Assembly (NCBI GenBank): GCA_037693485.1
Contig: CM075346.1
Span: forward strand, 55,051,001-55,115,000
Reading direction: 5' to 3'
From: Kitagawia praeruptora
Taxonomy: Eukaryota; Streptophyta; Magnoliopsida; Apiales; Apiaceae
DNA: 64,000 nt
Positions 34,313 to 45,038 of the stretch are shown here, in pieces. The notes under the pieces are model-generated. The model made no database searches. It was not told the origin of the DNA and saw only the letters and a list, made by a program, of their open reading frames with translations. The number at the start of each line of letters is the position of its first letter. The first letter of the stretch is position 1. A program made the position numbers and the translations under genes.

Positions 34313-36174
34313 TTATGACCTAGAGGAAGGGGTACGACCCCCCCTACCCCCTCTTTTTACTTTCTTGTATGGCTTTGGAGTTCTCGAGCCACGTTTCATT
34401 GCTACCTCATCAACCACAATGTTCTGAAACGGCTGAAGATTGGAGACTTCCGGGGATATACTTGGCGATGTCACTGGCTTTCGTTTAGAACGAACCTCCG
34501 TCCACTCATTGTCTACATCCCCTTCTTTTACATCTACCTGGTGGTTGGCGGTTTGCTTGTCCCCAACTGAAGTGGTCATGTGGCTTGCTTCCTTCTCTAA
34601 AGCCCCTTCCTTCAGCTCCACCATCACCTTCTTTTGACTTTTTTCCGCCTCTAAAACCCCTTCTTTCAGCTCCACCACCACCTTCTTTTGGTGACCTTCA
34701 TTTACCTTACCACTTTCATCCACTTTATCTTTTCCTTTGTCATTTTGGCCAGATGGAGCCCCTTTAGTATGAATTGACCCCCCTGCCGCCCATTGTCTAG
34801 AGGCCACCGGGCAAACACTAATGGTGTGGCCAAGAGATTTACAGTGGCCGCACACCATTGGCTTATTAATGTATGAGACTTTAACCTCAACTATGGAACC
34901 GTCCAGGTCCACCACTTTGAGGGTTGGTGGTAATGGATCCCCCACTTCATACTGCACGTACATTTTTGCAAATGGAAGAATTTCTAGCTCAGACGTAAGG
35001 GCGTCTGCCCCTAGGGGCTTTCCAATGGCACTAGCAACACGGCCCAGTCCCTCCTGCGTCCAGTAATAATCTGGAAGATTGGCTAGCTTAACCCATAACG
35101 GCATTGAAGTAACAGATTCTGAGCGCTCGTTGAACCCCCAATCAGTTAATACCAGAGGCCTTTTATCAAAGTACCACGTACCTTTGCTTAGAACCGCATT
35201 CTTTTCATTGGAAGAGTTGAACCTAAATACATAGGTAGACTCATTACGCTGAGAGACCATGGTAAGGCCTCTCCTCCAGGCTGAAAAGCCACCTCCTTAA
35301 CTCTCTTAAACGGTAGAGTCCCTTTGGTAAATTTACCCACAATGCAACATTTGAATTTTTCCGCACCTTTCTTGAGGACATCCTCTGGGGGGGATACAAC
35401 ATCTGATCCTTCTGATGGAGGCACGTAGTCAAATTTCACTTCCTTGACAGGGCCCGGGGCCGCTCTTAAGACTGAAGACCAGGACTTAGCACCTTTTGAC
35501 CCCATTTCAGTCTTCTCATCCTTCTCCCCATTTTTGGTATTCTCCGTGCTTACTTTATCTGTAAGAGGTTCCTGTTTGTCTGTTTCCTGTTGACTCTTCG
35601 AGCTTTCACCCCTTTCCAAGCCCCCAGGTGTGGCATTTTTTAGAATTCCTTTAACAGCTCCCACCCCCTTCTCACTGGCAACCGTGCTCTTAGGTACTTC
35701 CTTACTAGTGAATATGGGAAGACCCATCTCATCCCTACCATCAATGAAATGCACTGGGCTTACTAACCCTGCATTAAACCTCTCCTTATCCTTCAAGATT
35801 TCTTTCTCAACTTCACTCACCGAAAAACCCTTCTTGGCAAGGAAGCTATGGATATCCATCATTTGGTTGCGTAGCTTTATGAGGTCCTCTCTCTCATACT
35901 TATTGTTCGCAGCCACACCCTTTGCTACCATGTGTATCGTTTCTCTCTCTATCGCATCTCTAGCAGTCTCATATGAAGCTTCCTCCTCATCTGAGGTTGT
36001 CTCACAGATCTTTTCAGCTGAGGTACCTCCCTGAAGGGTGGAAGGCACAACTAGGGCTGGAAAGTCCTCCACTTCTCTTCTTGCAAGCATTTCCTGAAAC
36101 TTATCATCCTCCATATCCTGCATATAGCCAGGTAAACCAGATTCGGAGTCACAATTAGAACCTTGACTCACCAT
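34313..36174 (-). pseudogene. L1 ORF1: DUF4283/zinc-knuckle protein, one frameshift
   Basis: The ATG at 36174 begins MVSQGSNCDSESG, as in L1-1. I reject the longer open frame to 36240 because L1-1 has no matching upstream part. The frame shifts near 35280-35290, where an A-run is one base shorter than in L1-1, inside the DUF4283-like domain. The second frame (35260-34313) carries the knuckle VCGHCKSLGHTISVC and the C-terminal basic tail. A segment reading QKKVVVELKEG / QKKVMVELKEG is duplicated in tandem compared with L1-1. The lesion is at a different site from that in L1-1. Confidence 0.9.
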
Positions 36175-36427
36175 GGGAACTGACCGAAAAAAAAACAAAA
36201 AGGGAAAGAAAGAAATATAGTGTTTAGGTTTGGGGGACAAGAGAAGGTGAAAGTAAATGAAGGGAATGAGGAGTTAATGATGGGGAAAGTGTTTTAGAGA
36301 ATAGATCTGAAGATTAGAAAATGGCGGCTAGGTTTAGGGGTTTTTAGAAAGAAGGGGGAGCTTCTCTCTCTAGGACTCTCATTCTATTCCTAGAGAGAGA
36401 AACTCCTCCTTCTCTCTAGAAACCCTC

Positions 36428-36437
36428 TGTAGCAATC
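36428..36437. repeat. Target-site duplication of NA-3, left copy
   Basis: TGTAGCAATC here and at 38028-38037. The target is the NA-4 leader. Confidence 0.8.
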
Positions 36438-38027
36438 ATTTTTTTTTTGCTAATTAAAATTTTATACCATAAAGGAACAACTTTGACAGATCTAGGGGCA
36501 TACCCCGCGAAATAAACAAATATTACAAAACCAAACGTTCCCTAATCGGAACGATCAACTAAAACCGAACATAAACACAATGTTTGTCACCAACCAACAA
36601 AAAACACCTAGGTGCTACCTCCCCTAGTCTTCAGGCTTGTACCAGCCAAGGCCTGCCCTGGCATCGTCTTCATTTGCATCCCCAACAGGACTCTTAAGAG
36701 GTCTACCCTCTGCATCCGCAAGATCACTCCTCATGGAATTCATGAACTGGACAAAACTAACCAATAGAGCAGTGCCGTGACTGCCCTCATCATGTATCCC
36801 CTGTATGAGAGTTGGCCTCCAAAAAAGCACCTTATCAGCTAACTTTTCATTGGAAGGAGAACCAACACCCAACTGATGAATAATGCCCAAATGACATCCC
36901 AGATTTCGCCTAAGCGCACAACAAGGTTCAGAGCAACCCTCATCATTTAAAAGACCATCAACAGTCACAGAGGACTGATCACCATCGTCAATTTCACCTG
37001 CATCCTTGCAAAAACAACACCCACTGAACAATGGAGGGTACAACCCCATCCTAGTGTCCCCATCAGATAAGCGGTTGCCACCAGCAAACCATTCGTACTC
37101 AACCTTTCCGGGAAGGAGACCAAACCAGATATACCCTTGAGAAGGAGAAACATTCAAAACAATACGCCAAGTATTGTCATGCACATCTCGATCAGTAACA
37201 AACTTCCAACCCAACGCATCCTTCTTGACATTTAACATTACAATCTCCAAGTCCAATCCCTCCTCCCGACTACTCAAAGAGCCAGGGTTAGCATTCTCCC
37301 CTTCCAAATAAGTAGGGATGGATGGATCCAATAAATCCAGAACAGAAGTAACATCTACTAGCTTAGATCTAACAGGTTTCCTCTGAGAGAAAACCTTACC
37401 ATCAATAAACTGGTGCTTGACCCGGCTGCGAGTGCGAGCAGCCACCCCAGACCTAGATCTCGGCGGTATAATCAAAGTCAAGTTCTCAGCAAAGGAGACT
37501 CTTGACCCCCCCTTCCTTCCATCATTCTTTGGACTCAAATTTTCCGGGACTTTCTTAGATCGAATACCATCAACCGGTATTTCCACTACCAACTCTTCCC
37601 CAAAAGAAACCCTTTTCGGCCTCAACACTGGAGCCGACCCACCATAGGTCTTGCTACCATCATTCTTAATACCCAATCCTTCTAACATCCTGGAACGGGA
37701 GCCAACAGATGGTATAATCGATACCAAATCAACTGCAAAAGAAACCCTTTTCGGGCTCGTTACCTGTTCTAACCCCTTCTGGGTTAGCTTCACACTATCG
37801 GTGACAACCGCCGCCGTTGTGGAAACATCCATGAAAGAAACCCTTTTACGGGACATGAGACAGAAAAGAAAGAAATTTAGTGTTTGAGTTAGGAGATTTG
37901 GAGAAGAAAGTTATTCGGGAGGCTGATTTGATCTAATGAAGAAAGTGATTTGAATTAAGAGAGAGAGAGAAGAGAGAAGTTAGAGAGAAAAAAGACTGAC
38001 TCTCATTGTTTGTTGAGGTTCCTGCTT
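36438..38027 (-). mobile_element. NA-3, non-autonomous L1-ended element (1.6 kb)
   Basis: Minus strand: 21 extra nt, ATGAGAGTC at 38006, a CTCTCTAA-type leader, one intact ORF, the hairpin at 36495-36506, TTTTAATTAGC and poly(A). It is the smallest NA member here and the one whose K-R-V-S-F ORF is unbroken. Confidence 0.9.
36624..37856 (-). CDS. NA-3 ORF: protein with four K-R-V-S-F repeats, 410 aa, intact
   Basis: Unknown family. The ATG at 37856 gives MSRKRVSFMD. The motif recurs at residues 4-8, 36-40, 81-85 and 118-122. The last three are followed by (A/G)xxLVxxIP-type wording (PKRVSFAVDLVSIIP, PKRVSFGEELVVEIP, SRVSFAENLTLIIP). Each core fits the RVxF docking motif of protein phosphatase 1, which is established for other proteins; phosphatase binding here is inference. 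AARTRSRVKH (about 139-148) is basic and may act in nuclear import. The C-terminal half (about 200-410) is Trp/Cys/Gly-rich (GWKFVTDRD, GYIWFGLLPGKVEYEWF, SGCCFC, PCCALRR) and has QLGVGSPSNEKLA, also seen in NA-5. No enzyme motif is seen. Confidence 0.7.
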   Translation of the reverse strand: MSRKRVSFMDVSTTAAVVTDSVKLTQKGLEQVTSPKRVSFAVDLVSIIPSVGSRSRMLEGLGIKNDGSKTYGGSAPVLRPKRVSFGEELVVEIPVDGIRSKKVPENLSPKNDGRKGGSRVSFAENLTLIIPPRSRSGVAARTRSRVKHQFIDGKVFSQRKPVRSKLVDVTSVLDLLDPSIPTYLEGENANPGSLSSREEGLDLEIVMLNVKKDALGWKFVTDRDVHDNTWRIVLNVSPSQGYIWFGLLPGKVEYEWFAGGNRLSDGDTRMGLYPPLFSGCCFCKDAGEIDDGDQSSVTVDGLLNDEGCSEPCCALRRNLGCHLGIIHQLGVGSPSNEKLADKVLFWRPTLIQGIHDEGSHGTALLVSFVQFMNSMRSDLADAEGRPLKSPVGDANEDDARAGLGWYKPED

Positions 38028-38152
38028 TGTAGCAATCTTTATTCTTACACAAATTCTCATCAGATCTACATTTCCAACCTTCAATAATCCATATTTCCTC
38101 CATATTCTCTCACCCATACACTAAATTTCTTCTCTTTGTTCTTGGTTTTTGT

Positions 38153-39277
38153 ATGGATCGGAAGAAGGTTTCCTTCTCGGATGGATCTCCGTTGGAGATG
38201 GGTAGTTCTAGTACCCGCCTTTTTCACTGTTCCTCTGAGTTGGTTAATGATGTACGGCCTCTGTCGACGATGACTCGGAAGGGGTTGGTATCGAGTATGA
38301 GTCCGAAAAGGGTCTCCTTTTCGGAGAACCTTGTGACGGTGATTCCTTCTGGCAACACTAAAGGAAGTGAGGCAGGGAGGCAAAATCGGAATAAATATGT
38401 TGGTCTGGCTTCTGGAATTGCCTCTAGAACCAGAAGTGCGGATAAAGCTATTTGGAGGATAGATGATGGGGTTAAGCCTAAAATGAACCAAAAAGGTTTG
38501 TCTCTGGTGAAACCGGACGAGAGCTCTAAAAAGCCGGTGAAGGGTTTGATACCGGAATTGAATCTGAAGAGAGTCTCCTTTGCGGAGATCTTGGTGTCGA
38601 AGATTCATCCAGGTAGAACTCAAGCAAGTGGGTGCGCTGAGACGCCTAAGAACTTGGTTGGTGGAGATAGGGGCAAGAGGAGGAAAATTAGCATTGAGGA
38701 AAAGACTGCTCCGACTGGGATTGCCTCCAGGACTCGTAGTTCTTGCAATACACAAAGGGAGGAGGGTAATTTCTTTCATGATGATAGAATGCATGGTAGT
38801 TCTATTTCTGTTATGCATAGTATTAAGGGTTCTAATTATGCCAATGTTACTGGTAGTCCAACTATCGATGCTGACTCAATGAGTCAGGCTAATGGGGTTG
38901 ATCTTTCGAGTCAATTGTTTAGTAGGGAAGAGATGGTAGAGAAGGCGGATGAGGTTCTTCAATCTGATCTGCGTACTGAGGGGGAGGGTGGAAGTTCAGG
39001 GGCAAAGAATGACTATATCTCAGAGATTAGTTCAGCTGAATACCAGGATGGTGTTCGGGAGTTATTGATTGAGACTCTGTTTCATGTTGAGAAGCTAAAA
39101 AAACATATTCGAATGAATGGGTTTTGTGTTCCAAAAGTGGCTGATTTTGTGGAGATCACTGGGGGCGACCCCTTTCGAGATCCTTCTGGAAAGTTCTATT
39201 GTGGGAGCTTGCAATATCGGTCAGCTGCGCTCTGCAACTGCAGGATTTTATTCAAAGCATTGGGCTGGGTACTTTAA
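38153..39277 (+). CDS. NA-4 ORF: K-R-V-S-F repeat protein with C-terminal domain, 374 aa
   Basis: The ATG at 38153 gives MDRKKVSFSD. The repeats are at residues 4-8, 52-56 (PKRVSFSENLVTVIP) and 139-143 (LKRVSFAEILVSKI). IASRTRS occurs twice (about 89-95 and 190-196), and GKRRKIS (174-180) is NLS-like. From about residue 296 a domain reads YQDGVRELLIETLFHVEKL...GFCVPKVADFVEITGGDPF, clearly related to NA-7. The frame ends at 39277 but another open frame (39199-39441, then on to about 39540) continues with plausible coding text, so a frameshift near 39200-39240 may have shortened the protein. Unknown function; no RT, nuclease or zinc knuckle. Confidence 0.65.
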   Translation: MDRKKVSFSDGSPLEMGSSSTRLFHCSSELVNDVRPLSTMTRKGLVSSMSPKRVSFSENLVTVIPSGNTKGSEAGRQNRNKYVGLASGIASRTRSADKAIWRIDDGVKPKMNQKGLSLVKPDESSKKPVKGLIPELNLKRVSFAEILVSKIHPGRTQASGCAETPKNLVGGDRGKRRKISIEEKTAPTGIASRTRSSCNTQREEGNFFHDDRMHGSSISVMHSIKGSNYANVTGSPTIDADSMSQANGVDLSSQLFSREEMVEKADEVLQSDLRTEGEGGSSGAKNDYISEISSAEYQDGVRELLIETLFHVEKLKKHIRMNGFCVPKVADFVEITGGDPFRDPSGKFYCGSLQYRSAALCNCRILFKALGWVL

Positions 39278-39741
39278 TTTCTCCATTGGAAGGTCAATCT
39301 AGCCCGGACCAGGAGGTCATGCTCCATGGAGAGGCCTCAAGGGCCTTTGGACTTAGGGGTAGTAAGTCGGATAGTCCGGGTGAAGGCGCCTGTACTGAGC
39401 TGTTAGGAGATCATGCTCCTTTGCCTGGAAATGCTTTATAAGTCCAACCTGCAATTGTTGGAAAAGCAAAGGTTCGGCTGAAGAAATCGGAGATTCGTAA
39501 GTGGCGTGCTGGGAGGGGAGGCCATTCCCGTGTCCCATGATCACTTGTTTCGCTGCTAGTCTTGATTTAGCTTGGTTTTAGTCTTTTTGTTTTAGTCTTT
39601 ATGCTGTTGTTCTGTTTGAACTAATTCGGTCTGTAATGCCTAAACGTTGATATCGCGGGGTATGCCCCTAGATTTGTTTTGTGGTTCCTTCTTGGTATAA
39701 AATTTTAATTAGCAAAAAAAAAAAAAGAATCTTGATTTATT

Positions 39742-40005
39742 CACTGAGAATCATGCTTCATACATATTTCTTCATTGGTGTTTTCATTCAGACAAAAATC
39801 AACTCAGAATTCACAGAGTTTATCAAACATATTAACAGTGTATGACCAACAAACATGCTGACAGAGTTTAACAGTGTGAGAACAGAAACATGTGAACAGA
39901 GTCTGCATAACAGAGTTTAATCAACAAGGTTCACATAGCACTTAGCAATTCACAGAAATATGAGCAGCACATTTTATAAGAAAATTTTGAGTCTAACCAA
40001 CATGT
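39742..40005 (-). other. Copia-1 spacer just downstream of RNase H
   Basis: Non-coding continuation of the 28751-30501 spacer, with repeated AGAGTTTA and AACATG fragments. Confidence 0.55.
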
Positions 40006-41411
40006 TTAGTCAAAACCAGATACCATTCCTAGTTCATTGACCAGCCTTGTAAATGCTGCTTCACTCAAAGGCTTGGTGAAGACATCTGCAAGTTGTTGAT
40101 CTGTAGGCACAAAGTGAAGCTCAATATTGCCTTCCTCTACATGCTCTCTGATAAAGTGATACCCTATGCTGATGTGCTTGGTCATTGAGTGTTGTACTGG
40201 ATTACCTGTCATTGCAATAGCACTTTGGTTATCACAGAAAATAGGTATTTTGCTATACCTCAACCCATAATCCAGCAATTGATTCTTCATCCATAGAATC
40301 TGTGCACAACAGCTACCAGCAGCAATATACTCTGCTTCAGCTGTAGATGTTGATATTGATTTTTGTTTCTTGCTGAACCAAGACACAAGTCTGTCACCAA
40401 GAAATTAACAACTTCCACTTGTGCTTTTTCTGTCAATCTTACAACCTGCAAAGTCTGCATCAGAGTAACCAAGTAGCTTGAAATCTGATTCTCTTGGGTA
40501 CCACAGCCCTAAAGTTACAGTGCCCTTGAGATACTTGAAAATCTTCTTCACAGCTGTTAAATGTGGTTCCCTTGGATCTGCCTGAAACCTTGCACACAGA
40601 CATGTTGCATACATGATATCAGGTCTACTTGCTGTTAGATAGAGAAGAGAGCCAATCATTCCTCTGTAACTTGTCATATCTACTGATGACCCTGTAACTT
40701 TGTCCAATTTTGTTGCTGTTGCCATGGGAGTTGTTGCAGATGAACAGTCAAGCATGCCAAATTTCTTGAGAAGATTTCTGGTATATTTTGCTTGATTGAT
40801 AAAGATTCCATCATCTGTTTGCTTCACCTGTAAGCCTAGAAAGTAACTTAGCTCTCCCATCATACTCATTTGATATCTGGACTGCATGAGCTTGGCAAAC
40901 TTCTTACAGAGTTTATCATTAGTAGATCCAAATATGATATCATCAACATATATCTGAACTAAAAGCAAGTCACTTCCAGATTTGAAATAAAACAGAGTTT
41001 TATCAATTGTACCTCTGTTGAATCCACTTTCCAAAAGAAACTGAGTCAGGGTTTCATACCATGCTCTTGGTGCCTGCTTAAGTCCATAAAGTGCCTTGTC
41101 TAGCCTGTAGACATGGTCAGGATATTTTGGATCTACAAAACCAGGTGGTTGTTCAACAAACACTTCTTCTTCAAGTTTTCCATTTAGAAAAGCACTTTTC
41201 ACATCCATTTGAAAAACCTTGAATTTCTTGTGAGAAGCATAAGCAAGAAACATCCTAATTGCCTCCAATCTGGCAATTGGTGCAAAAGTCTCATCATAGT
41301 CTATCCCCTCCTGCTGTGAATAACCTTTTGCCACAAGTCTTGCTTTATTTCTTGTAACAACCCCTTCACTATCAGTTTTGTTTCTAAAAACCCACTTAGT
41401 ACCAACAATAG
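40006..41411 (-). pseudogene. Copia-1 reverse transcriptase and RNase H, one in-frame stop
   Basis: Minus strand. It begins at the Gypsy insertion with VGTKWVFRNK, then ARLVAKGYSQQEGIDYDETFAPIARLEA, FQMDVKSAFLNG, the RT active site IYVDDIIFG and the Copia RNase H (ADFAGCKIDRKSTSGSC...STAEAEYIAA...FCDNQSAI). It ends TRLVNELGMVSGFD. A TAA near 40405 follows SGSC where a Gln codon is expected, again consistent with C-to-T change. The frame continues upstream at 51827 across the inserted Gypsy. Confidence 0.9.
41407..41411. repeat. Target-site duplication of the gag-only Gypsy, left copy
   Basis: AATAG here and at 51827-51831, directly outside the two LTRs. Five bases is the usual Gypsy TSD. Confidence 0.9.
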
Positions 41412-44400
41412 TGTGACAGCCCCAAATCCGGGGTCATGAATCCAGGCCATCACGGACCAATTTCCACTTATTAATATTCTTCTCTTGGCAGCTGAAGTAT
41501 GAATGCATAATAAACTCACAATAGACCCCACACTTAAATATTAACACACACCAGTCATATGCTCAGAGAACAACATTCACCATAACAAAAGTTTAGAGTT
41601 AACAGTTATTACAAACCCAGAATCATCCTTAAATACATTGTTGAATAATACCTCGACATGAAGCATTCCAACAATCAAAAGTTTATTACATTCTTACACC
41701 CTTAATTATACATAAGCTCTCAGAACCCGTCTGCCTCTACGCTACCTCAGGAATCGATGCTAGCGTGATTCTCAGAAGGTCGCCTTCCCCCTACCCTCTT
41801 GCGGGGCGTTCTGCGTAGAATCGGCGTACCTAGCTGTATATAGATAAGTAGCAAGAGTGAGCTAAAATAGCTCAGCAAGATAATTTCTATCTACTAACAT
41901 CAAAGGAAAATAAACCATTATATATATATAATAGACAAAAGCAAACTTCAGTTATTATGGAAAGAATTTTATTTCCATTCAATATGTATATACACTTTCC
42001 AATTATCCTTGTACGTAAGAAATATATAGTATCATTCCATCAGTCTCGCTTCTAACATCATATAATATCAGTTCCTCTTCTTGAATGCTATAACCATCAA
42101 TATACTATTTTAGTGTAATCTTTCAAGATAATATAAAAACTTGAGCAAATCTCTCGCTATAATCTTCTCATTTCCTTCTTATGCAACAATCAAATAAATT
42201 AATATAAAATCAGTTTCTCTTCATTTGTAACAATAATTCCATCATTTCATATCACTTTTCTGTTTTCAGTTATAGAAATCTGAAAACCATTTTCAATTCT
42301 TTCTTTCAAGTTTTGGGGATCTCTGCTAGCGCCAGATACGTAGGACGATGATCAGTCGCCTGACCGTATCCGCTCTCTATTTACTACTAGTAGAAGGGAT
42401 GATCCCTACCTGGTAATCAACCCTGGAGGAAGGCTACCTGCTACATCCTCCCTTGGCATCTTCGTGCCGAAATAAAATATTGGATGCTGGACTGTGCCAC
42501 TACCACACAGCCTCTTACGCTTACTGTTGCAATCCCCCTTTCAAATCATCAAATACCATTTCACATTTTCCATTTCCATTCATATTTCCTTTCACATACA
42601 TCATTTCCATTTCCATTTATTATCACCTTTAAATTTATATATGTCATAATACTTTGATTATGACTCAGACATCTCCTCTGTATTCAATGAAATCAATATG
42701 CTACCATTTATCTCAAAAATACTAAATACCATTCAATAATATTTATCAAATCACAATACTTAGAAAGAATATAATATTATAAATCGTATAATCCCTAGAT
42801 AATAACTGATTCCATTCCTTTATATATCTTTAGATAACAACTGATACCATTCATTTATATATCTTTAGATAACAACTGATACCATTCATTTATATATAAC
42901 TTTATATAACGACTGATACCATTCCTTCATCTTCCCTTAATCATAAGGCATGTTCACTTCATGCATAATCATCTCTATGTATATTCATATCCATCTCATA
43001 CTCATACTCATATTCATATCATACTCATATACCTTCCCTTTTTACATTAATAATCAAAGAAAACCATTTCTTAACAATATAGTAACAATAGCATCACATA
43101 TATATATTTTATGAAATCAAGTTTCTTTGAAGATAAATAACTTCCAAGTAGGGATAGAAAAGATCTTGCCTCGGTTCCGGTATCCTGACGGTATGGTTCG
43201 TCCCTCTTCCGGAGTTTCTATAAACACAAAAGGACCGTCGTTAGAATACCACATCTCTTACTCACTACACTCTTGTATAACATTACCCTTGACACTTTAA
43301 TATATGTTTAACGTATCACTATTACCCCAAAGGTTCGAGAACTTAACCATTTATAACCTCAATCGAAGTTTCAGGGGTTTTCACCATTTCCCCTAACGAC
43401 CACACTTAACTGTAAAAATTCTCAGAAAATATGGATTTCGAATTTTACCACAAGGTCAACTGGTAACAACTCTTTGACTACCTTACTACACTATCCCAAA
43501 GTTTCATAATTGTTAAAAATGTCTAAGTAGGGTATTTACAGCCTCAAAGTTAACACAATTACTGTTTCTCGGTTCTCGAACGTCTTTCAATAAAACTGAC
43601 TTTTCTCCTAAACCGTTCATCAGATTTTAACGCACCTTATATCAAAACGATCTATGAACCAAGCTATATCTCATCATGGTCAGTTGGTGTTCTAAACAGG
43701 AACCTACCGTATGCACCTGTTTCTCCAAAACAGGGCAGTTTCTTAATTTAACGAAAATCGGACATTATAACGGCTATAATTCGGACATTCCAAAAACCAT
43801 TCCATCACAACCAAGCCATATAATCATCCACCACTCCATACACATCAATATTACATCCTCATAATCCATATAATCAGTGGTGAGGCCTCAATACCATCAC
43901 CCAACAATCAATCAAAATTTATGCTAGCTAACATCACAATAATCACTTTTAACATCACAATAATCAAAATTTATGCTAGCTAACATCACAATAATCAAAA
44001 TTTATCCATTAACATCACTAAAACTCACATAATAAAAAGGGGTTAGGGTTTATACCTTCCTTAAAGCTTTAACAACACTTAACAAAGGCTTGTAGTCCTT
44101 GAGAAGCCTTGATATAACCTTATAACACCTTAAACTAACAAGAAACATCAAGAACATACTTAGAGATTTTCGGAGTTCTAAAACCCAGCTGAAAGAACAT
44201 GAAAAACGAGGCCCTTACCTTGCTTTTCTGGACAAACCGTGTGAAATAAGAGTTGTAGATTATCTCATGGGCTTTCCAAAAAGCTATAGAACGCAAAATT
44301 TGGCAAGGAAACGAAGGAGATATGCCTGTTTTTCTGGACTGCTGTCTATTTGGCCGAATTGATCTAAATGGATGAAGATAATAAGATTTTTGTGTTGGTT

Positions 44401-45038
44401 AACCTTGTCTAGCTTAGTCTTGATGATTCTAGAGTTTTGTAGATAATCCCCCATGGTTAATGACTAATTTGCCCTTAACAAGAGTTAGTGGAAAGTGATG
44501 TCATGGATGATGTTATTGTTGGATATTCTAGAATCCTTGTTTTTTTTTATTTTCTAAGTATTGTTTTAATGATTCTTGATTATTGGTAATATAGTGTATA
44601 TCCTTGTTATAATATTAATCTTGGTTGTTTGGTTTCCATACTCGTCTAGTTATGGTTCGTTTCGAGTATACCTCATTATCTCAGTGGTTTTTGAAATCAT
44701 TTACAAATCCAATTTCCTTTGGTATTCCATTAACTTAATAATCCCTTGGTTTAACCTAAATCTTCTAATTCCTCAATATATAATTCCTTTAATATTTCCA
44801 TGCTCCTTAATATCCAATATAAGCTTATTCGAACTCAAAATCCTCAAAATCCATGTTCAGGAATTTCTGGAATCTATCGTCATTTCGAGTCACTTATTTT
44901 CAATGTACAACACTAATATGGTTTCTGTTTATTCATTTTCCGTTTCCATTATGGAGTACTTATATACCATTTCTCTAAATCCTCGGAATTTACTATTCAT
45001 GTGATCACTGTAGCATTACTAAAGTTAGGGTTATTACA
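41412..45038 (-). repeat. 3' LTR of the gag-only Gypsy (3627 bp)
   Basis: On the + strand it runs from TGTGACAGCCCC to GGGTTATTACA. It contains a tandem array of an about 35-bp unit (near 42791-42925, with GATAACAACTGATACCATTC). It also has an extra duplication near 43920-44005 (unit about AATTTATGCTAGCTAACATC plus flanks), which explains most of the length difference from the other LTR. Short antisense ORFs inside look like chance frames. Confidence 0.95.
42791..42925. repeat. Minisatellite inside the Gypsy LTR
   Basis: Three to four imperfect copies of an about 35-bp unit with ATCTTTAGATAACAACTGAT; the same array is at about 49629-49762 in the other LTR. Confidence 0.75.

Larger units (their letters stand above)
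30536..36389 (-). mobile_element. L1-2, full-length L1 LINE (5.85 kb)
   Basis: Perfect 16-bp TSD. Minus strand: 7 extra nt, ATGAGAGTCC, leader, ORF1 (one frameshift), ORF2 (intact), the hairpin at 30600-30611 with loop variant CGTA on the + strand, and a poly(A) tail. It is very close to L1-1 in both ORFs. Confidence 0.95.
30502..39723 (+). mobile_element. NA-4, non-autonomous L1-ended element, itself split by L1-2 and NA-3
   Basis: The + strand begins with 10 extra nt, then ATGAGAGTCTAGAGAGAG (30512 on). L1-2 splits it at 30535 and it resumes at 36406. NA-3 splits it at 36437 and it resumes at 38038. The ORF follows at 38153, then the hairpin at 39657-39668, TATAAAATTTTAATTAGC and poly(A) to about 39723. 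Its own sequence is about 1.75 kb. It is the only NA element here that is both on the + strand and inside Copia-1. Confidence 0.85.

Noticed and set aside
36175..36240. Upstream extension of L1-2 ORF1
   Set aside because: Not shared with L1-1; both copies agree from MVSQGSNC onward.
38081..38818. 245-codon minus-strand ORF opposite the NA-4 gene
   Set aside because: Mirror frame of the Arg/Ser-rich NA-4 coding strand; the + strand frame carries the motifs conserved in NA-2, NA-3 and NA-7.
43676..43864. 62-codon + strand ORF in the LTR (twin at 50506-50694)
   Set aside because: Short, antisense to the element, no protein-like features; another result of LTR identity.
44576..45004. 142-codon + strand ORF in the Gypsy LTR (and its twin at 51364-51792)
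   Set aside because: Antisense to the element, Ile/Tyr/Leu-rich from AT-rich sequence, no motif; conserved only because the LTRs are duplicates.
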